A DNA stretch of 64,000 bases from Streptomyces sp. NRRL B-24484 (GTDB lineage: Bacteria > Actinomycetota > Actinomycetes > Streptomycetales > Streptomycetaceae). Within the stretch, counting starts at the first letter, position 1. The number at the start of each line of letters is the position of its first letter. Below the pieces are notes generated by a model. That model did no database searches. It saw only the letters and a list, made by a program, of their open reading frames with translations, and had not been told where the DNA came from. Below, in pieces: positions 8,021-16,126 of the stretch. The position numbers and the translations under genes are program-made. Where the stretch lies: positions 78,391 through 142,390 of the forward strand of contig NZ_JOAI01000015.1 in NCBI RefSeq assembly GCF_000717715.1, written 5' to 3'.

Positions 8021-9211
8021 ATGCTGTCCCCGCAGAACGCCCCGGTCGTCGAAGCCACCCTGCCGGTCGTCGGCGCAGCCGTCGGCGACATCACCGCACG
8101 CTTCTACGAGCGACTGTTCGAGGCCCACCCGGAGCTGCTGCGCGACCTGTTCAACCGCGGCAACCAGGCCAACGGCACCCAGCGGCAGGCGCTGGCCGGT
8201 TCGATCGCGGCCTTCGCCACCGCCTTGGTCGCCCACCCCGACCAGCGGCCGGACGCGATGCTCGCCCGGATCGCCCACAAGCACGCCTCGCTGGGCGTCG
8301 CGCCGGAGCAGTACCCCGTGGTCCACGAGCACCTGTTCGCGGCGATCGTCGAGGTGCTCGGCGAGGCGGTGACCCCGGAGGTCGCGGCGGCCTGGGACGA
8401 GGTGTACTGGCTGATGGCGAACGCGCTGATCGCGCTGGAGAAGGGCCTGTACACCGGGGCGGGCACCGGCCCGGAGTCGCTGTGGCGCCCGTACACCGTG
8501 GTCGCGCGGCTGCTGGAGACCGACGACGTGGCGACCTTCCTGGTGCGGCCGGCCGACGGCGGCCCGCTGCCGGCCACCACCCCGGGCCAGTTCGTCTCGG
8601 TGCAGGTCGAACTGCCGGACGGCGCCCACCAGATCCGCCAGTACAGCCTCTCCGGGCAGCCGGACGGCGCCCTGCAGTTCTCGGTGAAGCGGGTGGCCGG
8701 CACCCCGGACGGCGAGGTCTCCAACCACCTGCACGCGCACGTCGCGGCGGGCGCGACCCTGCTGCTGAGCCCGCCGTTCGGCGACGTGACGCTGGCCGAG
8801 GGCGACGGCCCGGTGCTGCTGGCCTCCGCAGGCATCGGCTGCACCCCGATGATCGGGATGCTCTCGCACCTGGCGGCCACCGCCAGCACCCGGCGCGTCA
8901 TCTCCGTGCACGGCGACCGCGACCAGCTCGCCCACGCCTTCCGCGCCGACCTGCAGCAGCTCACCGCCAAGCTCGCCGACGCCGAGGCGCACGTCTTCTA
9001 CGAGCAGCCGGCCGGCGCGTGGCCCGCCGAGCGCACCGGCCTGGTGGACCTCGCCGGCGTGGAGGTCCCGGCCGGCACCACCGCCTACCTGTGCGGCCCG
9101 CTGCCCTTCCTGCGCTCCGTCCGCGGACAGCTGATCGCGGCGGGCGTCCGCCCCGCCGACATCCACTACGAGGTCTTCGGCCCCGATCTGTGGCTGGGCG
9201 CGGAGGCCTGA
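8021..9211 (+). CDS. hmp: Flavohaemoglobin, nitric oxide dioxygenase
   Basis: A 396-residue Hmp. The globin domain (1-140) has the distal Tyr29 and proximal His88 (in HKHASLGV); then an FAD domain with RQYSLS (about 207-212) and an NAD domain with GIGCTPMIGML and the terminal YEVFGPD. It oxidises NO to nitrate with O2 and NAD(P)H in the cytoplasm. GAAGGAG lies seven bases before ATG 8021. The upstream neighbour encodes the NO sensor NsrR, and the reading direction and gap support a sensor-effector unit. Confidence 0.96.
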   Translation: MLSPQNAPVVEATLPVVGAAVGDITARFYERLFEAHPELLRDLFNRGNQANGTQRQALAGSIAAFATALVAHPDQRPDAMLARIAHKHASLGVAPEQYPVVHEHLFAAIVEVLGEAVTPEVAAAWDEVYWLMANALIALEKGLYTGAGTGPESLWRPYTVVARLLETDDVATFLVRPADGGPLPATTPGQFVSVQVELPDGAHQIRQYSLSGQPDGALQFSVKRVAGTPDGEVSNHLHAHVAAGATLLLSPPFGDVTLAEGDGPVLLASAGIGCTPMIGMLSHLAATASTRRVISVHGDRDQLAHAFRADLQQLTAKLADAEAHVFYEQPAGAWPAERTGLVDLAGVEVPAGTTAYLCGPLPFLRSVRGQLIAAGVRPADIHYEVFGPDLWLGAEA

Positions 9212-9240
9212 CCCCTCCTCACCCCACGGCTCCTCACGCC

Positions 9241-9281
9241 CGCGGGCCGGCCACCCCTCCAGCAGGGGGAGCCGGCCCGCG
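9241..9281. terminator. Bidirectional terminator between hmp and the MFS gene
   Basis: Perfect 11-bp outer stem (9241-9251 with 9271-9281) around a partly paired interior, located between convergent genes. Confidence 0.75.
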
Positions 9282-9307
9282 GCGCACCGGCCCGCGGCCG
9301 GTCGTCC

Positions 9308-10762
9308 TCAGGACTGCGCGGCGACCGCGTCCTGCTGCGCGTCCGGGGCCGGCGCGGCCGGCGCCGCCGGCTCGGGCCGGCCGGGCACGGCGAGGGTGAC
9401 GAGGGCGGCGAGGACGGCAGTGCCCAGGCCGATCGCCAGACCCGTCCGGAAGCCGTTCTCGGAGGGCAGCTCGACCGACCCCATCCTCACCGTCATGTGC
9501 GAGAGCACCACGCCGACCACCGCGGCGGAGGTGGAGGTGCCGATCGACCGCATCAGGCTGTTGAGGCCGTTGGCGGCGGCGGTCTCCGAGGCGGGCACGG
9601 CCGACATGATCAGCGCGGGCATCGCGGCGTAGGCGAAGGCCACACCGGCGCCGATCACGCAGGAGAAGAGCACCATGCCCCAGACGTGGTGGGTCAGCCC
9701 GAGCGAGAGCGCGTAGCCGGCCGCGATGACCAGCGAGCCGATCAGCAGCGAGACCTTGGGGCCGCGGGCCGCCGAGATCCGGGCGGAGAACGGCGAGACG
9801 GCCATCATCACCAGACCGGACGGGGCCATGCACAGACCCGCGACCACCATCGAGCGGCCGAGACCGTAGCCCGTGGCCTCGGGCAGCTGCAGCAGCTGCG
9901 GGACGATCAGCGACATCGCGTACATCGCGAAGCCGACCACCACCGAGGCGAGGTTGGTCATCAGCACCTGGCGGCGGGCGGTGGTGCGCAGGTCGACCAG
10001 CGGGCTGCCGGTGCGCAGCTCCCAGACGCCCCACAGCAGCAGCACGGCGGCGGCGGTGCCGAACAGGCCGAGGGTGGTGCCGCTCGCCCAGCCCCAGTCG
10101 CCGCCCTTGGAGACGGCGAGCAGCAGGCTGAGCAGTCCGGCGGAGAGGCCGAGGGCGCCGACCAGGTCGAAACGGCCGCCGGAGCGCACCGGGGACTCCG
10201 GCACGAAGGCCGCGACGAGGGCGATCACCGCTGCGCCGATCGCGGCGGAGGCCCAGAACAGCACGTGCCAGTCGGCGTGCTGGGCGACGACGGCGGCCAG
10301 TGGCAGGCCGAGCGCGCCGCCGATCCCGAGCGAGGAGCTGACCAGGGCCATCGCCGAGCCCATCCGCTGCGGCGGCAGTTCGTCGCGCATGATGCTGATG
10401 CCGAGCGGGATGACGGCGGCGGCGCAGCCCTGCAGGGCGCGGCCGACGACCATCGGGACGAGGCCGCCGGCCAGCGCCGGGACGAGCGACCCGATCACCA
10501 TCAGGACGAGGCTCGCGAGCAGGACGCGGCGCTTGCCGTACATGTCGCCGAGCCGGCCGAGCACGGGGGTGGCCACGGCGCCGGCGAGCAGGGTGGCGGT
10601 GATCGCCCAGGAGGCGTTCGCGGGCGTGGTGCCCAGTAGTTCCGGCAGGTCGGGGATGAGCGGGACGACGAGCGTGTTCATCAGCGAGACGGCGATGCCG
10701 GCGCCGGCGAGGACGCCGATGACGGCGCCGCCTCCGGCGCGCGCGGCGGGGGGTGTGCTCAC
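9308..10762 (-). CDS. MFS drug-resistance transporter, DHA2-like (14 TM)
   Basis: A 484-residue major facilitator exporter with a long run of hydrophobic helices; length and helix number fit the 14-helix EmrB/QacA group. Motif A is visible as GRLGDMYGKRR after helix 2, and motif C-like glycines occur around helix 5. GTG at 10762 has GGAG six bases upstream, whereas the in-frame TTG at 10774 does not. It is divergent from a MarR gene, and the 132-bp gap holds four ATGCA-type repeats that look like an operator array, so export is probably switched on by a MarR ligand. Confidence 0.88.
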   Translation of the reverse strand: MSTPPAARAGGGAVIGVLAGAGIAVSLMNTLVVPLIPDLPELLGTTPANASWAITATLLAGAVATPVLGRLGDMYGKRRVLLASLVLMVIGSLVPALAGGLVPMVVGRALQGCAAAVIPLGISIMRDELPPQRMGSAMALVSSSLGIGGALGLPLAAVVAQHADWHVLFWASAAIGAAVIALVAAFVPESPVRSGGRFDLVGALGLSAGLLSLLLAVSKGGDWGWASGTTLGLFGTAAAVLLLWGVWELRTGSPLVDLRTTARRQVLMTNLASVVVGFAMYAMSLIVPQLLQLPEATGYGLGRSMVVAGLCMAPSGLVMMAVSPFSARISAARGPKVSLLIGSLVIAAGYALSLGLTHHVWGMVLFSCVIGAGVAFAYAAMPALIMSAVPASETAAANGLNSLMRSIGTSTSAAVVGVVLSHMTVRMGSVELPSENGFRTGLAIGLGTAVLAALVTLAVPGRPEPAAPAAPAPDAQQDAVAAQS

Positions 10763-10786
10763 GGGGGACTCCAAGTCACGGGGATG

Positions 10787-10844
10787 CGATATGCATCGTA
10801 CACACGATATGCATTATGCACATAGGCTGCATGATGCACATAGG
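10787..10844. promoter_or_regulatory. Operator array between MFS and MarR genes
   Basis: CGATATGCAT occurs at 10787 and 10805, and ATGCACATAGG at 10816 and 10834; both pairs repeat at exactly 18 bp. All four share an ATGCA core. The array lies between the two divergent starts, which suits MarR dimers bound on one face of the helix. Confidence 0.65.
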
Positions 10845-10894
10845 ATTGACTGGAACCCGACGATCACCGGCGGCGGAGCGACGAGGAGGACGTT

Positions 10895-11371
10895 GTGCAC
10901 GAGGAGCTCGGCGACCTCGAACGCGAACTCATGCTGATCGGGCGCCACCAGGCGATGGGCTCGCTCCGCGCCGATCCCGGCGGCCGCCTGGAGCGCAGCG
11001 CGTACACCCTGCTCAGCCGGATCGAGGCGGAGGGGCCGATGACCATCGGTCAACTCGCAGAGGCCTTCAACCTGGACACCTCCACGGTCAACCGGCAGAC
11101 CGCCGCGATGCTCCGTCAGAACCTGGTCGAGCGCATCGCCGACCCGTCCGGCGGCATCGCCCGCAAACTGCGCATCACCGAGGAGGGCCTGCGGCGGCTG
11201 CACCACGACCGCGCGTGGTCGCTCAACGGCCTGGCCTCCGTCCTGGAGGACTGGCCGCAGGACGCGGTCGCCGACCTCGCCCGGCTGCTCACCCGGCTCA
11301 ACCGCAGCATCGAGGGCAAGGAGGGGCGCAGCTGGCCCCGCCCCGGCGACCCCGGAACGGCCGACCGATAG
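10895..11371 (+). CDS. MarR-family transcriptional regulator
   Basis: A 158-residue winged-helix MarR protein. The recognition region is about residues 50-80 (TIGQLAEAFNLDTSTVNRQ) followed by the wing (VERIADPSGGIARKLRITEEG). GTG at 10895 follows GAGGAGGA. It probably represses the divergent MFS exporter and itself through the repeat array in the shared intergenic region. The LysE-type exporter downstream starts only 12 bp after the stop but seems to have its own leaderless promoter inside this gene's end. Confidence 0.9.
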   Translation: MHEELGDLERELMLIGRHQAMGSLRADPGGRLERSAYTLLSRIEAEGPMTIGQLAEAFNLDTSTVNRQTAAMLRQNLVERIADPSGGIARKLRITEEGLRRLHHDRAWSLNGLASVLEDWPQDAVADLARLLTRLNRSIEGKEGRSWPRPGDPGTADR

Positions 11372-11374
11372 GCT
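11369..11374 (+). promoter_or_regulatory. -10 box of a probable leaderless promoter for the LysE exporter
   Basis: TAGGCT lies eight bases before ATG 11383, the spacing seen in leaderless actinomycete transcripts; it overlaps the marR stop codon. Confidence 0.45.
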
Positions 11375-11382
11375 CACCGGGC

Positions 11383-12030
11383 ATGGACAACGCCACCGCC
11401 CTCTGGTCCTTCGCCCTGCTGGTCGGCCTGCTGACGCTCACCCCCGGCCTCGACACCGCCCTCATCCTGCGCACCGCCGTCCTCGGCCGCCGACGCCGCG
11501 CCTGGGGCGTCGTCCTCGGCATCCAGACCGGCACCCTCGCCTGGGGCGTGCTCGCCTCCGCCGGCGCCACCGCGGTGCTGACCGCCTCCCACCTCGCGTA
11601 CGAGCTGCTGCGCTGGGCCGGCGCGGCCTACCTGCTGTGGATGGGCGGGCGCATGATCCGCGACTCCTGGCGGCGCGAGCCCGCGGGCGACCCGGCCGGG
11701 GCGGCGGACCCGGCGGACACCGGCGAGCGCGACGGCTTCGGCGCCGGCTGGCGGCGCGGCGCGCTCACCAACCTGCTGAACCCCAAGGTCGGCGTCTTCT
11801 ACATGGCGCTGCTGCCGCAGTTCATCCCGCCGGGCGCCCCGCACCTGGCCTTCGGCACCCTGCTCACCTGCGAGCACATCGCGCTCGGCACGCTCTGGTC
11901 CGCCGTGCTGGTGGGCTTCGCCCGGGTCGTCCGCCGCTGGCTCGCCGGCCCGACCGCCAAGCGCGTCCTGGACCGGATCACCGGCGGCGTGGTCGCCCTC
12001 TTCGGCCTGCGGCTCGCCCTCGGCGACTGA
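11383..12030 (+). CDS. LysE/RhtB-family amino-acid exporter
   Basis: A 215-residue membrane protein with about six helices and the family signature near the N-terminus (LLTLTPGLDTALILRTAVLGRRRRA, seen as a proline-glycine break in helix 1), plus LTNLLNPKVGVFY in the middle. LysE/RhtB proteins export amino acids or analogues. There is no Shine-Dalgarno sequence before ATG 11383, consistent with the leaderless promoter called here. The substrate is not predictable. Its position behind marR may make it a second member of that regulon. Confidence 0.87.
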   Translation: MDNATALWSFALLVGLLTLTPGLDTALILRTAVLGRRRRAWGVVLGIQTGTLAWGVLASAGATAVLTASHLAYELLRWAGAAYLLWMGGRMIRDSWRREPAGDPAGAADPADTGERDGFGAGWRRGALTNLLNPKVGVFYMALLPQFIPPGAPHLAFGTLLTCEHIALGTLWSAVLVGFARVVRRWLAGPTAKRVLDRITGGVVALFGLRLALGD

Positions 12031-12072
12031 CCCCGCGCCCCCGGGACCCGGCACCCCGCAGGGCCCGGCGCC

Positions 12073-12432
12073 TCAGTGCAGCCGGCTCTGCCAGTCCGCG
12101 GGCACCTTCTCGGAGGGGCCGGGCGAGGGCTGCTCCGCCGGCCGGGAGAGCGGCGGAGCCAGCGCCGGACCGGTGTAGTACTCGCCGGTCTCGGTGTTCC
12201 AGAACCAGTCCTCGCCCGGTTCGAAGCTGGTGATGAACGGGTGCCCGCTCTCCCTGGCGTGCCGGGTCGCGTGCTGGGACGGCGAGGAGTCGCAGCACCC
12301 GATGTGCCCGCACTCGGCGCACCGCCGCAGGTGCAGCCACCAGCCGGCGTCCTGCCCGGCGAGGCACTCGGCACAGCCCGCGCCGCTCGGCACCGCCGCC
12401 GGATCGATCCCGGGAATCCGCTGCTCCGCCAT
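12073..12432 (-). CDS. UBP-type zinc finger protein
   Basis: A 119-residue protein built around a zf-UBP domain: CAECL near residues 20-24, then WWLHLRRCAECGHIGCCDSS and HATRHARESGHPF, providing the Cys and His ligands of the three-zinc ubiquitin-binding fold. The C-terminal third contains DWFWNTETGEYYTG and a Pro/Ser-rich tail. GAAGGAGG precedes ATG 12432. Bacteria carrying this domain lack ubiquitin in most cases, so the ligand is unknown; short stand-alone copies are common in actinomycetes. No partner gene is evident: the neighbours are a convergent exporter and a divergent DUF2797 gene. Confidence 0.85.
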   Translation of the reverse strand: MAEQRIPGIDPAAVPSGAGCAECLAGQDAGWWLHLRRCAECGHIGCCDSSPSQHATRHARESGHPFITSFEPGEDWFWNTETGEYYTGPALAPPLSRPAEQPSPGPSEKVPADWQSRLH

Positions 12433-12591
12433 GCCGCAGCCCTCCTTCGCATCGTCCTCCCCCGCGCCTTAGACCGTACGCCCGCCCACCGGCCCCCGCA
12501 GCGGGGTCGCCGTCGGGGCACCCGGGACCTCCCGGCCTGCTGTCAGTGGCGTCTGGTGGGATGGGGCGGGCGGAGACGAGGAGGGCACGGA

Positions 12592-13506
12592 GTGGACGGG
12601 CAGGCGGGGTGGCGCTGTACCGGGCTGCACTGGCGGGACGGTCAGCCGGTGCTCGGCGCGGTGCGCGGCGGCCGGCACCACGAGCGGGTGGTCGCGGCGG
12701 GGACGGCGGTGAGCTGGCGGCTGCACGGCCCGCGGTACTGCTCGGGTCCGTGGCTGGCCGGCGAGACGGAGCAGCGGCCGTGCCCGCACCGGGCGGAGAT
12801 CGATCCGGACGGCGGCGCGGTGCTGTGCCCGCCGTGCCAGGCGGTCGACCGGGGGCTGGCGCTCGCACGGGACCGGATCCTCGACGACGGCCGGACGTAC
12901 CTGCTGTACCTGGCCTGGTTCGGCGGCGACCTGGCCAAGGTCGGGCTGACGGCCGAGCAGCGCGGCCGGGCCCGGTTGCAGGAGCAGGGGGCCCCGGTGT
13001 TCACCGTGGTGGCCCGCGGTCCGCTGCCGGCGGTGCGCCGGGCGGAACTGACGGTGTCGGGGGCCGGGCTGGCCCGCGAGCGGTTCGGGGTGCGGACGAA
13101 GGCGGACCAGTGGTGGCACCTGCCCGGCCCGGCGGAGCGCGCGGCCCGGGTGGCCGACCTGCGGGCGGCGGTGGTCGGGCTGCTCGCGGGGCACCCGGTG
13201 GAGCTGTTCCCGGCGGGCGAGGTGGTGGACCAGGTCGGGCTGTTCGGACTGGCGGACGGGCCCCCGCGGGCCTACCGCGAGGTGGTGGCGGTGACGGACG
13301 GCGCCACGGTGGGCGGCACGCTGCGGGCGCCGATCGGGCGGCAGTTGTTCCTGGAGCAGCCGGACGGCGGCGAGCCGCTGCTGCTGGACGCGCGGCGGCT
13401 GACCGGCTGGGGGCTGTCCCCTGCGCCGTCCGGTCCGTGCACCGGGCTGGGCGTGCGCGCGCACCGGCGCCCGCCCGCCCCGGACGCCCAGCCGGCGCTG
13501 TTCTGA
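12592..13506 (+). CDS. DUF2797 family protein
   Basis: A 304-residue DUF2797 protein. The N-terminal third holds a probable zinc site (WRLHGPRYCSG, RPCPHR and LCPPCQAVDRG give the cysteines and histidine), followed by YLLYLAWFGGDLAKVGLT, which resembles the beta-strand pair of GIY-YIG nucleases with the second motif as KVGLT. The rest is beta-rich with a WWHLPGP segment. GTG 12592 has GGAGG upstream; the long upstream open frame is antisense to the zinc-finger gene. The function is not known; a nucleic-acid role is only an inference from the fold resemblance. Confidence 0.8.
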   Translation: MDGQAGWRCTGLHWRDGQPVLGAVRGGRHHERVVAAGTAVSWRLHGPRYCSGPWLAGETEQRPCPHRAEIDPDGGAVLCPPCQAVDRGLALARDRILDDGRTYLLYLAWFGGDLAKVGLTAEQRGRARLQEQGAPVFTVVARGPLPAVRRAELTVSGAGLARERFGVRTKADQWWHLPGPAERAARVADLRAAVVGLLAGHPVELFPAGEVVDQVGLFGLADGPPRAYREVVAVTDGATVGGTLRAPIGRQLFLEQPDGGEPLLLDARRLTGWGLSPAPSGPCTGLGVRAHRRPPAPDAQPALF

Positions 13507-13606
13507 CGGGCCCGGAAGGGCGGCGCCGGCGCGGCGGCGCTCGGAACGGCGGCGCCCGCCCGACGCATCCGGGCGCCGGATCCGTCGGATCCCTTGCGGG
13601 GCTTGC

Positions 13607-13618
13607 TACCGGTCGGTA
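13607..13618. promoter_or_regulatory. TACCG-GT-CGGTA palindrome upstream of the alpha/beta hydrolase
   Basis: A perfect 12-bp palindrome 38 bp before ATG 13657, resembling the ACCGGT-centred sites of some TetR-family fatty-acid regulators. The cognate regulator is not in the window. Confidence 0.45.
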
Positions 13619-13656
13619 ATTCTTGCTGACATTCCGTCCAACAGAGGAGCGCCCGC

Positions 13657-14496
13657 ATGCCCGCCGAGGTCACCTTCGCCCTGCCCTCCCCGTACGGCCC
13701 GCGCACGGCCACGGTGCGCTACCACCGTGAGGGCTCCGGCAGTCCGCTCCTGCTGCTGCACGGCATCGGCCACCACTGGCAGGCCTGGGGCCCGGTGCTG
13801 CCGGCGCTGTCCACGCGGCACGAGGTGGTCGCCGTGGACCTGCCGGGCTTCGGCACCTCGCCGGCCCTCCCGGAGGGCGTCCCGTACGGACTGGAGGCGG
13901 CCGTGCCGACCATCGGCGCCTTCTGCGCCGCGCTCGGGATCGAGCGTCCGCACGTGGCCGGGAACTCGCTCGGCGGCCTGCTCGCCCTCGGCCTCGGCCG
14001 CGCCGGGCTGGCCCGCTCGGTCACCGCCCTCTCCCCCGCCGGCTTCTGGACGGAACCGGAGCGCCGCTACGCCTTCGCCGTGCTCGCCGGGATGCGCCTC
14101 GGCGCCCGGACGCTCCCGCAGCCCGCCGTCGAGCGGCTGGCCCGGTCCACCGCCGGCCGCGCCCTGCTGGTCAGCAGCATCTACGCCCGGCCGGGCCGCC
14201 GTTCGCCCGAGGGCGCGATCGGCGAGACCAGGGCGCTGCGGGAGGCGGCCGGCTTCGCACCGACACTGGCCGCGGGCCGTCGGGTCCGCTTCACCGGGGA
14301 CGTGCCCGACGTGCCGGTCACCATCGCCTGGGGCAGCCGGGACCGCCTGCTGGTCCGCCGCCAGGGCCTCCGGGCGCTGCGCGAGATCCCCGGCGCCCGC
14401 CTGGTACGGCTGCCCGGCTGCGGGCACGTGCCGATGAGCGACGACCCGGCGCTGGTCGGCCGAGTGATCCTCGACACCTGCGCGACCGCGGCCTGA
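13657..14496 (+). CDS. Alpha/beta hydrolase
   Basis: A 279-residue serine hydrolase. The oxyanion region is LLLHGIGHHWQAW (about 31-43), the nucleophile elbow GNSLGG is near 106-111, the acid is in WGSRDRLL (about 229) and the base in GCGHVPM (about 257). A cap region separates strand 6 from the acid. ATG 13657 follows AGAGGAG. No signal peptide is seen, so it acts in the cytoplasm. Substrate unknown. A palindrome resembling TetR-type fatty-acid sites precedes it, hinting at an acyl substrate, but this is speculative. Confidence 0.87.
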   Translation: MPAEVTFALPSPYGPRTATVRYHREGSGSPLLLLHGIGHHWQAWGPVLPALSTRHEVVAVDLPGFGTSPALPEGVPYGLEAAVPTIGAFCAALGIERPHVAGNSLGGLLALGLGRAGLARSVTALSPAGFWTEPERRYAFAVLAGMRLGARTLPQPAVERLARSTAGRALLVSSIYARPGRRSPEGAIGETRALREAAGFAPTLAAGRRVRFTGDVPDVPVTIAWGSRDRLLVRRQGLRALREIPGARLVRLPGCGHVPMSDDPALVGRVILDTCATAA

Positions 14497-14574
14497 GCCT
14501 CCCACCTGCCCGTTCGGCGGCCGGTGGCACGCCCGGCCGCCGGGGGTGGCAGAGATCACGCTCTGCGACGGGCC

Positions 14575-14592
14575 ACCTACGGTGGCGTAGGT
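14575..14592. promoter_or_regulatory. Palindrome ACCTACG-GTGG-CGTAGGT before the SGNH hydrolase gene
   Basis: Perfect 7-bp arms with a 4-bp centre, 27 bp upstream of ATG 14620. This suits an operator overlapping the promoter. No adjacent regulator gene is present. Confidence 0.5.
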
Positions 14593-14619
14593 CACTTCAG
14601 AGGGTGAAACATCTGCACC

Positions 14620-15402
14620 ATGCCTGATCCACTGGAGACCTTTGACCCCACTTCCTACGTCGCCCTCGGCGACAGCTTCACCGAGGGCCTGAACGACCCC
14701 GGCCCCGACGGCCGCTTCGCCGGCTGGGCCGACCGCCTCGCCGGGATGCTCGCCGACCGCCGCCCGGACGGCGACTTCCGGTACGCCAACCTCGCCGTCC
14801 GCGGCCGCCTGCTCGACCAGATCACCGCCGAGCAGGTGCCCGAGGTCCGGCGGATCGCCCCGGACCTGGTGACCTTCTGCGCGGGCGGCAACGACATCCT
14901 GCGCCCGGGCAGCGACCCGGACGAGGTCGCCGAGCGGTTCGAGTCGGCCGTCCTGCAGCTCCGCGAGAGCGCCGGGACGGTGCTGGTCTGCACCGGCTTC
15001 GACACCCGCACCGTGCCGGTGCTGCGCCACCTGCGTGGCAAGATCGCCACGTACAACGGCCACATGCGGGCGATCGCCGACCGCAACGGCTGCGCGGTCG
15101 CCGACCTGTGGTCGCTGCGCTCGGTGCACGACCGCCGGGCCTGGAGCGACGACCGGCTGCACCTCTCGCCCGAGGGCCACCAGCGGGTCGCCCTGCTGGC
15201 CGCCCGCTCGCTCGGTCTGCCGACCGAGCAGGACCCGGAGGCGCCCTGGCCGGACCGCCCCGAGCCCACCCCGGCCGAGCAGCGCCGCGAGAACCTGGCC
15301 TGGGCCCGGGCGTACCTGATCCCGTGGGTCGGCCGACGCCTGCGCGGCGAGTCCTCGGGCGACCACGTCGAGGCCAAGCGCCCCGAGCTGCTGCCGCTCT
15401 GA
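14620..15402 (+). CDS. SGNH/GDSL-family hydrolase, cytoplasmic
   Basis: A 260-residue SGNH hydrolase. Block I is VALGDSFTEG (Ser near residue 19), block II has the Gly of NLAVRGRLL, block III is the FCAGGNDIL segment (Asn), and block V is SDDRLHLSPEGHQR (Asp and His). No signal peptide is present, which separates it from the secreted SGNH protein near 33 kb. The last 60 residues form a charged tail, LAWARAYLIPWVGRRLRG. Esterase or acylhydrolase activity is expected; the substrate is unknown. Confidence 0.88.
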   Translation: MPDPLETFDPTSYVALGDSFTEGLNDPGPDGRFAGWADRLAGMLADRRPDGDFRYANLAVRGRLLDQITAEQVPEVRRIAPDLVTFCAGGNDILRPGSDPDEVAERFESAVLQLRESAGTVLVCTGFDTRTVPVLRHLRGKIATYNGHMRAIADRNGCAVADLWSLRSVHDRRAWSDDRLHLSPEGHQRVALLAARSLGLPTEQDPEAPWPDRPEPTPAEQRRENLAWARAYLIPWVGRRLRGESSGDHVEAKRPELLPL

Positions 15403-15415
15403 GCACCCGGGATCC

Positions 15416-15445
15416 GGCCGGCGCCCCCGCCCGGGGGCGCCGGCC
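15416..15445 (+). terminator. Terminator after the SGNH hydrolase gene
   Basis: Perfect 14-bp stem (15416-15429 with 15432-15445) with a minimal loop, 13 bp beyond the stop. Confidence 0.75.
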
Positions 15446-15517
15446 CCGGTTTCCCTCCGCCCGGGTCCGGCATACCGTCGGTCGTGACGGGACCGCCCGC
15501 GCACAGGAGGCACCGCC

Positions 15518-16057
15518 ATGGCCGACAGCTTCGCCGTCGACGTGACCCGCATCAGCCGCGAGGCGCTGCGCACGATGGCCACCGAGCCCGGCGCCGCGCC
15601 GCACCTCGACGAGGAGCGGGCCGTCAGCGTGCTCAACGACGTGATCGCCACCGAGGTGGTCGGCTGGCTCCGCTACACCCGGGACGCCCTGGCCGCCGCC
15701 GGCGGCGGCCCCGGGGCCGCCCGGGCGGCCGCCCTGCTGACCGCGCAGGCCGAGCAGGGCATGCGGCACGCCGTCGCGGTGGCCGAGCGGATCACCGCGC
15801 TCGGCGGGCGCCCCAACTTCGACCCGGACACCCTCGCGCAGCGCGCCCACACCGACTACTCGGTGCCGGCCGACGCGGCGCTCACCGCCACCCTCGAACG
15901 CAACCTGCGGGCCGAGCGGATCGTCCTCGCGACCTACCGCGAGATCGCCGGCTGGTTCGGCGACCGCGACCCCGACAGCCGCGACCTGCTGCAGGCGCTG
16001 GCCTCCGACGTGCAGCGCAACGCCGGGGCGCTGGAGGACCTGCTCCGCACCCGCTGA
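15518..16057 (+). CDS. Bacterioferritin/ferritin-like protein with altered diiron ligands
   Basis: A 179-residue four-helix protein aligned by eye to bacterioferritin-type ferritin-like proteins: helix A has ATEVVGWLRY, helix B TAQAEQGMRHAVAVAERITALGGRPNFDPDTL, helix C NLRAERIVLATYREIAGWFG. Helix D reads LASDVQRNAGAL where active members read like AVEEEHADDL, so the last Glu and His ligands of the ferroxidase site are Val and Asn here. It therefore may not oxidise iron and could bind DNA, a partner or another metal. ATG 15518 follows AGGAGG. Neighbours give no further clue. Confidence 0.82.
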   Translation: MADSFAVDVTRISREALRTMATEPGAAPHLDEERAVSVLNDVIATEVVGWLRYTRDALAAAGGGPGAARAAALLTAQAEQGMRHAVAVAERITALGGRPNFDPDTLAQRAHTDYSVPADAALTATLERNLRAERIVLATYREIAGWFGDRDPDSRDLLQALASDVQRNAGALEDLLRTR

Positions 16058-16126
16058 GCCTCCCGCGGTGGGTCCGCCGGTCGCACGGGCCGCACCCGGA
16101 GATCACCCCCGAGGGCCGCCCCGGGC

